A DNA stretch of 64,000 nucleotides from Nageia nagi. Taxonomy: Eukaryota > Pinophyta. The notes under the pieces are model-generated. The model ran no database searches, was not told where the DNA came from, and saw only the letters and a program-made list of their open reading frames with translations. A program made the translations under genes and the position numbers. The DNA lies in contig JBITNC010000001.1 in the NCBI GenBank assembly GCA_050084985.1, positions 196,478,001-196,542,000 on the forward strand, written 5' to 3'. Every line of letters begins with the position of its first letter. Positions within the stretch are counted from its first letter, which is position 1. Positions 58,671-64,000 of the stretch are shown here, piece after piece.

Positions 58671-59164
58671 TGTTAGAATTTGTAATGAAATATTGTGAAT
58701 ATCTAAACTCCTTGTAAGTTCAATTAATCACTTAAAGGATATGTAGATACCTTAAGGAATTAATTGAATTCTTTATTATGTGTGGACTTTGACCTAACCA
58801 TGGGGTTAGTTGGTAGGTTAAAGTTAGGTCACACATTTATTGTAACCCTAACCTAACCCTTGGGTTAAAGGGAGGTTAGGGAGGTGCTCTCAAGCTATAA
58901 ATAGAGGGCCTCTCCTCTTGTAAACACATCTAAGTTTTGGAGTAAGATTACTCTACTTGGTTGTGTAGGAGAGAGCAAGAGAATAGTTGTAAGAGAGGCA
59001 TAGATTGAGAATAGAGAACTAGTTGTGGATGTACTCCCAAGGAGGGAGGAACCACATTATATTGGTGTCATATTGTGTGAATGATGTTCTTAGAATTGTA
59101 GATGATGAATGATTTAGCTTCCTAGTCTAGGACCTTGGGAATTAGATCTAGGCTAATTCCATCA
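58671..59164 (+). repeat. Copia C 5' LTR
   Basis: 494 bp, TGTTAGAATTTG to CCATCA. It contains TATAAATAGAGG and is followed after two bases by the primer site. The same LTR family is at 45991. Confidence 0.82.
58897..58904 (+). promoter_or_regulatory. TATA box in copia C LTR
   Basis: TATAAATA followed by GAGGG, ~225 bp into the LTR; it is the expected core promoter of the element. Confidence 0.55.
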
Positions 59165-59166
59165 AG

Positions 59167-59178
59167 TGGTATCAGAGC
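59167..59178 (+). other. Primer binding site, initiator tRNA-Met type
   Basis: TGGTATCAGAGC, the standard plant copia primer site, two bases after the LTR end. It fixes the LTR boundary and element orientation. Confidence 0.88.
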
Positions 59179-59904
59179 TTGGTGTGGAAGCTCTTCTTCT
59201 ACATCTTGGAGGTTCTTCATCCTTCTCAAATTTGGAGATCTTAATCCTAATCTTCATTGTGAGGTAAAAGGTTTGCAAAGGTATAACCTTCTATCCTTCT
59301 TTAACTAAGTTCATTATGATACTAATCTTTTGTATGATTATGCTAGCTCAATGTCTTAGCAATACCATAATATATTTTTGCTACTCTCTTCTTACTAACA
59401 ATATTTTATGTTAGTAATCTATTTTTTAATGTACAAAGAAAATGCCTTTTTTTGTGAGCAAAAATATATTATGATAGCATCTTATTGAAAAGATTTTTTA
59501 CAATAGTCTTTTGTGAAAAATATCAAAAGAAAAGGAGGAAGGTGCAATTTTTTTTTACATATTTTATTGTTGAAATAAAGTGGAGGACTTTATTTACAAG
59601 TTTTTTGAAATATTTACATAATTTCTAGAGGCAATTGTTTAAAATTTAAAGCAAATATGGGGATATTTTCCCTCTCTCATTTTTTTTATTGTTGAAATAA
59701 AAAAAATGGAAAACTTTACAAGTTATTTGAAACATTTACAATATATTCAAAAATTATAAATTTTTGGAGGGAAAAATAATAAAGTTTACAAAATAAATCA
59801 AATACATTGCAAAGGGTCTGTAACTATTTGACAAAATGACTCAGCGCTGAGGACAACCTCTTCTCCTCCCTCGTGACCTCTCCTCCTCTCCTCTGCTGGA
59901 CCAA

Positions 59905-60590
59905 TTGAGTTTCTTGGACTGCAGTGCTCGTACGGTGACCAGCCAGCACACACAGAGTTTTCTTGGACTGCAATGTTCATAGGAGATGCATAAAATGGAT
60001 ACGTTGAAAGGTTGCAAAAGAGGCACATGAATTGCTTGACAAGATGCACAATGCAGACACTGTTGCATGGACTGAAATGATCATAGGATCTGCATAAAAT
60101 GGAATTATTTAGCATACACCCATGAAGTTCTCGATTGTATGTATGAATGAGACATCTTCTCATGGCTTTCCTCGATAGGCAATAACACTGTTTCACCAAA
60201 TGCAACAAACACCAGCAGTAGTCCAACCAGATCATTTCACCTTTTCCATCATCATCGAAGCATGCGTAAAACTGGGAGATTTGGAATAGGGTTTATACAT
60301 ACACGAAAGACTCTTTAAAATTGGATTTATGTCACATGTTGTAGTTGTGAATGCCATGGTAGACATGTATGCAAAATGTGGAAGTGTAGTGAAGGCATAG
60401 GAATTGTTTGACAAATGCATGATTCAGACACAGTTTCATGGAATGCAATGATCGTAGGATATGCACAAAATGGATTTCCTAAAAAGGATAGAGAGACTTT
60501 TAAGCATATGCAATTATCACACGTAAAGCTAAACTTTGTAACCTTTTCTGCCATTCTTCCAACATGTATCACACGACCTCCTCCTTCGCT
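59905..60590 (+). pseudogene. PPR gene fragment inside the copia C leader
   Basis: Several PPR motifs on the + strand in shifting frames. In order: near 59955 an FSWTAMFIGDA-like piece; ~60000-60090 ELLDKMHNADTVAWTEMIIG; ~60195-60300 MQQTPAVVQPDHFTFSIIIE then ACVKLGDLE; ~60310-60400 FMSHVVVVNAMVDMYAKCGS; and 60415-60570 HDSDTVSWNAMIVGYAQNGF, then VKLNFVTFSAILPTC. That is roughly two full PLS triplets in natural order. Stops and small frameshifts interrupt it, and there is no start or C-terminal domain. Identity to the family is much higher than for the other PPR fragments here, so it is younger. It is flanked by typical AT-rich leader on both sides. Confidence 0.75.
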
Positions 60591-60945
60591 AGCTGACTGT
60601 GATGCCCCTGCATGTCCTCCCCCGCAACCTCTCTCCTTGCAAAGTTGTTTGACAAGATGCATGGTTGGACTGTGTCTCCTCCTTATGTGCATTAGCAGCG
60701 CCTCATCCCTCACTGTCAGCCTCTCTCCCTCCTCATCTTAGTACTCCTCATCCCTCACTGGTAGCCTTTCTTCATGGTCTTTTATTGTGCATAGTCACCA
60801 ACCCTGTTATGACCCCCATGGCTATCCATAGTCATGGTCCAGCTCTCATCTCCAACACCATAACCTGCTTCCTCCTCCCTCACCGTTTAACCTTCTCCCT
60901 AGCATTAGTCCATTCAAAGTTTTTAGCTTCTCCTTACAATTGAAA
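60591..60945. other. CT-rich, GC-richer block after the PPR fragment
   Basis: Dense in 'cctcc', 'ctccctc' and 'cctcatccctcac', unlike the AT-rich surroundings. The open frames it creates (108 and 92 codons) are Ser/Pro/Leu-rich and out of frame with the PPR motifs, so I do not call them genes. A weaker CT-rich block is at 44985-45300. Confidence 0.4.
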
Positions 60946-62650
60946 TAAATGCAAGTATTAATTATGAAGTCAAACCTTGGGTAAAAGTTTTCCAAAAAGG
61001 AGGCTACCTTCTATGCTCCTCCACAAGCAACATGCTCTTCTTGGTAGAAGAAAAAGGGGGGGTCTTTTTTTTAAGTACTAACTTGCATTTAATTTTGTTT
61101 TTACCAAGTAGAAAGGGGATTTAATTTGTTTCACCACCTAAGTCTTAAGAACCAAACCAAACCCCTTGAGCATTAATTTTTTGTTGACTACTCCCAAAAA
61201 GCAACGTATACTCCTTCTTGGTAAGGGAAGGGTTGCCATCACTACTTTACCTATATGCATTTATTTTTTTTGACTTGAAGTATTTTAGAGTGCTTGAAGT
61301 AAAAGAAGCATTAAAATTGCATAAAGTAGGGGTATGGGTCTCCTATTACAACTTGCACACATATACTTCTTAGGCATTTATTATTTTACTTACTTGCTTA
61401 CAAGTTAATTGCTCCCATTAAATGGACTTAGGAGTACTTAGAATATTCTAATATTTTACTCAAAATTGCATGTTTAAAATTACTAAAAGTGCACATGCAA
61501 TTTTTTAATGCTAACCTCTTAGCATTTTTTGTAAGCATAGTAATTTAGCCTAAGCATGCTATTTTTTAAGTAAATAAGGGAAAATTTTTACTTAAAATGC
61601 ATACTTATAAGACAAGTCTTAGCATACAATTTTTTTTTAGGGATAAAAATTTAAGTGAAAAGGGGGGAATTGGTATAATTTTTACTTAAATTTTATCTAG
61701 ATCCTAGACTTGTGATGCATAAACCTTATCTAGATATTGCATGCTAGACTTATGATGCAAGTATTTTTATCTTGTTTGAAGAATAAAACATGCTTAGGAC
61801 TTAAATTTTTAATGCATGATGCATGATTACTTAAATTTTTTTAAGTCATGGAACAATGCATGTTATGAATTAAATGCTAAGTAGGACTTAGTTCTTTTTT
61901 AATTCATTAAGTACTTGAATATATTGGGCAAAATATACAAAATGTAAAAGTCCTTTAGGGGTTAGTACAAAACCCATTGGACTTTTTTAGGTTTTTCAAA
62001 GCTCGTGTGGATGATGCAATTTTACTTTACTTTATATTTTTGCACAATTTGCTTATACTTGAAAAAATGCAAATATTGAAAAGTAACCCCTAAAATGAAC
62101 ACATCCGCATGTATTCTTCCACAACATGACTTGTTTGGGGAGCCATAAGGTGAGGACAGGGCAGACTGGAGCCCTTTTAGTTCGAAGAACCGAGTGGTGG
62201 TAAGTCTGTCTTAATTGCCCCTAAGACCTCTATTGGATTGGACATAACTCTATTAGGTGGACAGGCATGTGTGTAGTGATACCACATGTCTGCACGTCCA
62301 TTCAGGGATTATCCTGATAACCTAGGAGGAAAACTAAAAACCTTAATCAAGATAATTAAAATAGCTAGTCCAAGATACATCAGATCCTTGGAAAATAGTT
62401 GGTACTTCTCCTTGTGAGAGTATATTATTGACCAAGGTGAACTGGTTGAGGATTGGTAGTACCTGGGCTCCACCTTGTGGGCATCCAGGTGAAGGCCTAA
62501 TTCTACACAAGAAAACAACCCCAACATTATTCCTCTACGGATCATGGTTATAAGTTTGCACATGTGGGACATGTTTACTTATGTTTGATTTGTATAGATG
62601 GAAACTTGTAAAAATTTGCATTTTATTGCATATTTATTTTTGTATAGACA
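60946..62650 (+). other. Copia C leader, second part; conserved block from ~61900
   Basis: No gene. From ~61900 to 62650 it matches leaders of copia A and B in ordered blocks (see 32270). The outer part has T-rich and 'aatgcatgatgcatg' sequence. The conserved part has no long frame on either strand, apart from a minus-strand shadow at 62309-62572. Confidence 0.6.
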
Positions 62651-63530
62651 ATGGTTGAAACCTTCATACCCAAGCACATACTCGACGGTTCCAACTACGG
62701 CATATGGGAACCTCATATGAGAGCTGAGTTACAGGCAAGGAAGCTGTGGCAGATAGTAAATGAAGATCTAGTTGCTCCTAGAGATGAGAAGGCCCTTGAA
62801 ATTTACAACTCAAAGAATGAGTTAGCAACCTCAATGATCTATCGTGCAGTTTCAGATGACATCCTTCTCATGATTTCTTCCTCGACATCAACAAAAGAAG
62901 CTTGGGATAGACTAAAGAAAATTTACCTTGGGATAGTATCATCAAGGAGAAGATGAAAGTGCCTCAATCTACTTGAACAAAATCATTGACCTCAGGACAT
63001 AACTAGTTGGCTGTGGGTGCAATTGGATCAATGATGAGTTCATGGTCTTCATTATTCTTCAAAGCCTCTCTACAAAGTTCAGTAACTTTGTCACAGTTAT
63101 GGAGACTAGGCTCGATGATGAAGAAGATGTTATCTCCCTTGACAATCTTTCTAGACTCCTTCTAAAGCATGAGGAAACTTTGAACAAGAAAATGTTGAAC
63201 ATTTCTCCAAAGGATAATAGCATTGCTCTAGGAGCAACCAAAACTCCTTTCAAGAAGATGTTCAAACATTATAAATTCAAAGATAACAAATCCTCATCTA
63301 CCATCAGGAAGCACAACAACTTCAAGCAAAGGAATGACAAAGCTGGATCAAGTAAACCAACACCGCAGGAAAAGTTTGATGGGAATTGTAACTTTTGTGG
63401 CATCTTTGGGCACAAAGAGTATGATTGTCGCAAAAAGAAATTTGCTCAAAAAGGAAAGGGAAATGTAAATGTGAGAAATTTTAATAATAAAAAGAAGAAC
63501 AAGCATGCTGCTTCTGTTGCCTACTACTCA
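62651..63530 (+). pseudogene. gag: Copia C gag
   Basis: Starts MVETFIPKHILDGSNYGIWE at 62651, with KLWQIVNEDLVAP, and AWDRLKKIYLG ending near 62935. A deletion/frameshift follows. The second part resumes in another frame (~62957-63530) with a TAA at ~63000, then MVFIILQSLSTKFSNF, IALGATKTPFKK, and the zinc knuckle CNFCGIFGHKEYDC (CX2CX4HX4C, complete). A basic stretch (KKKFAQKGKGN) ends it. Close to intact by the standard of this window. It would form the particle and bind RNA. Confidence 0.88.
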
Positions 63531-64000
63531 ATGACTCAAACTATTTCAAATGATTGGATTATTGATTCAGGATGCACTAATCACATGTGTTATGAAAAGG
63601 ATAAGTTTGAAAACTTTCATAAGTACAACAAGGATACAGTTGTGATAGGTGATAATATAGTCCTTGATGTTCAAGGAATAGGGAATGTGAAGATTCATGG
63701 AAAGGCACTTGATAATGTCTTTTATGTACCTAAGCTAAGGATGAATCTTATCTCTGTAATTCAGATTACAAGGACAAGATGCTCATTTGAGTTTACCTCA
63801 CACTCCTAGTGTGTTAAGAAAGGACTTGCCACTTTAATGAAAGGATCAGTAAAGAATGACCTTTATATTGTGGATGAAGTACCTTCAAAGATTTGTCTTG
63901 CTACAAATGTGTGTTTAAAAGGTAATCTTTGGCATCAACGATTAGGGCACCTTAACCACAAGAGTATTCAAGATATGAAAAATCAAGAACTTGTGGAAGG
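63531..64000 (+). pseudogene. pol: Copia C protease and start of pre-integrase, cut by window end
   Basis: Continues in frame from gag: NDWIIDSGCTNHMC has the complete aspartic-protease DSG, followed by VVIGDNIVLDVQGIGNVKIH and VFYVPKLRMNLISVIQ. A TAG at 63807-63809 replaces the Trp of 'TSHSW' seen in copia A. Reading on in the same frame gives KKGLATLMKGSVKNDLYIVD, then NLWHQRLGHLNHKSIQ, the metal-binding pre-integrase motif, to the last base. Confidence 0.87.

Larger units (their letters stand above)
58671..64000 (+). mobile_element. Copia C, runs off the window end
   Basis: 5' LTR, tRNA-Met primer site, ~3.5-kb leader with a PPR gene fragment, then gag-protease to the window end. It is the least decayed of the three related copia elements but still has a frameshift/deletion and two nonsense codons in gag-protease. 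Integrase, reverse transcriptase and the 3' LTR should lie to the right. Confidence 0.78.

Noticed and set aside
59798-60235. 145-codon minus-strand open frame
   Set aside because: Antisense to the PPR motifs of the + strand; no motif of its own.
60415-60943. 108- and 92-codon open frames rich in Ser, Pro and Leu as novel proteins
   Set aside because: The first begins in a PPR motif and runs out of it into a CT-rich block; the second is entirely composition-driven.

Overview
This window is AT-rich plant nuclear DNA, most probably from a gymnosperm with a large, repeat-filled genome. The evidence is plant-type Ty1/copia and Ty3/gypsy retrotransposons, many decayed pentatricopeptide-repeat (PPR) fragments whose end motif resembles the form I associate with conifer PPR proteins, a plant bHLH fragment of ICE1/SCREAM type, and a plant mobile domain (PMD) gene. 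The species assignment is inference. I see no intact protein-coding host gene, no tRNA or rRNA gene and no CRISPR array. Almost everything recognisable is a pseudogene, a repeat or a retrotransposon.

Layout. 1-530: a PPR pseudogene fragment (+). 1526-22477: a direct tandem array of a ~5.62 kb unit (three full copies and 73% of a fourth), ending at a run of exactly 100 Ns (22478-22577). Each unit carries, in order, a bHLH fragment (+), at least five exon-like pieces of an unidentified spliced gene (-) whose reading phase fits across the first three introns, about 1.9 kb of AT-rich DNA, a PPR fragment (-), and about six ~105-bp tandem repeats. Those short repeats are themselves derived from the last PPR motif and E motif of a PPR gene.

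22578-30505: two diverged copies of a PPR-derived segment. The second copy is split by a 3.4-kb LTR element (25932-29348) with 751-bp LTRs and a 5-bp target duplication. The other copy preserves the empty insertion site.

32270-46474: two nested copia elements. Copia A (+) is interrupted in its 3' untranslated region by copia B (-, 37771-45785). Its remaining tail and 3' LTR resume at 45786-46474. 46675-55890: a 9.2-kb gypsy-type element with gag but no visible pol. In the place of pol it carries a captured PMD gene, duplicated as two ~1.62-kb inverted arms around a ~0.77-kb spacer. This is the most unusual object in the window. 57741-58670: a deleted gypsy gag/pol remnant, cut by the 5' LTR of copia C (58671-59164). 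Copia C has a tRNA-Met-type primer site, a ~3.5-kb leader containing a PPR gene fragment, and a gag-protease region that runs off the window end.

How it fits together: the window looks like a site of repeated gene-fragment duplication (PPR, bHLH, an unknown spliced gene, PMD) followed by retrotransposon nesting and decay. Nonsense codons are often TAG, TAA or TGA where CAG, CAA, CGA or TGG would be expected, which fits methylation-driven C-to-T decay. The tandem copies are much more alike than the retrotransposon remnants, so the array is younger than most of its surroundings.
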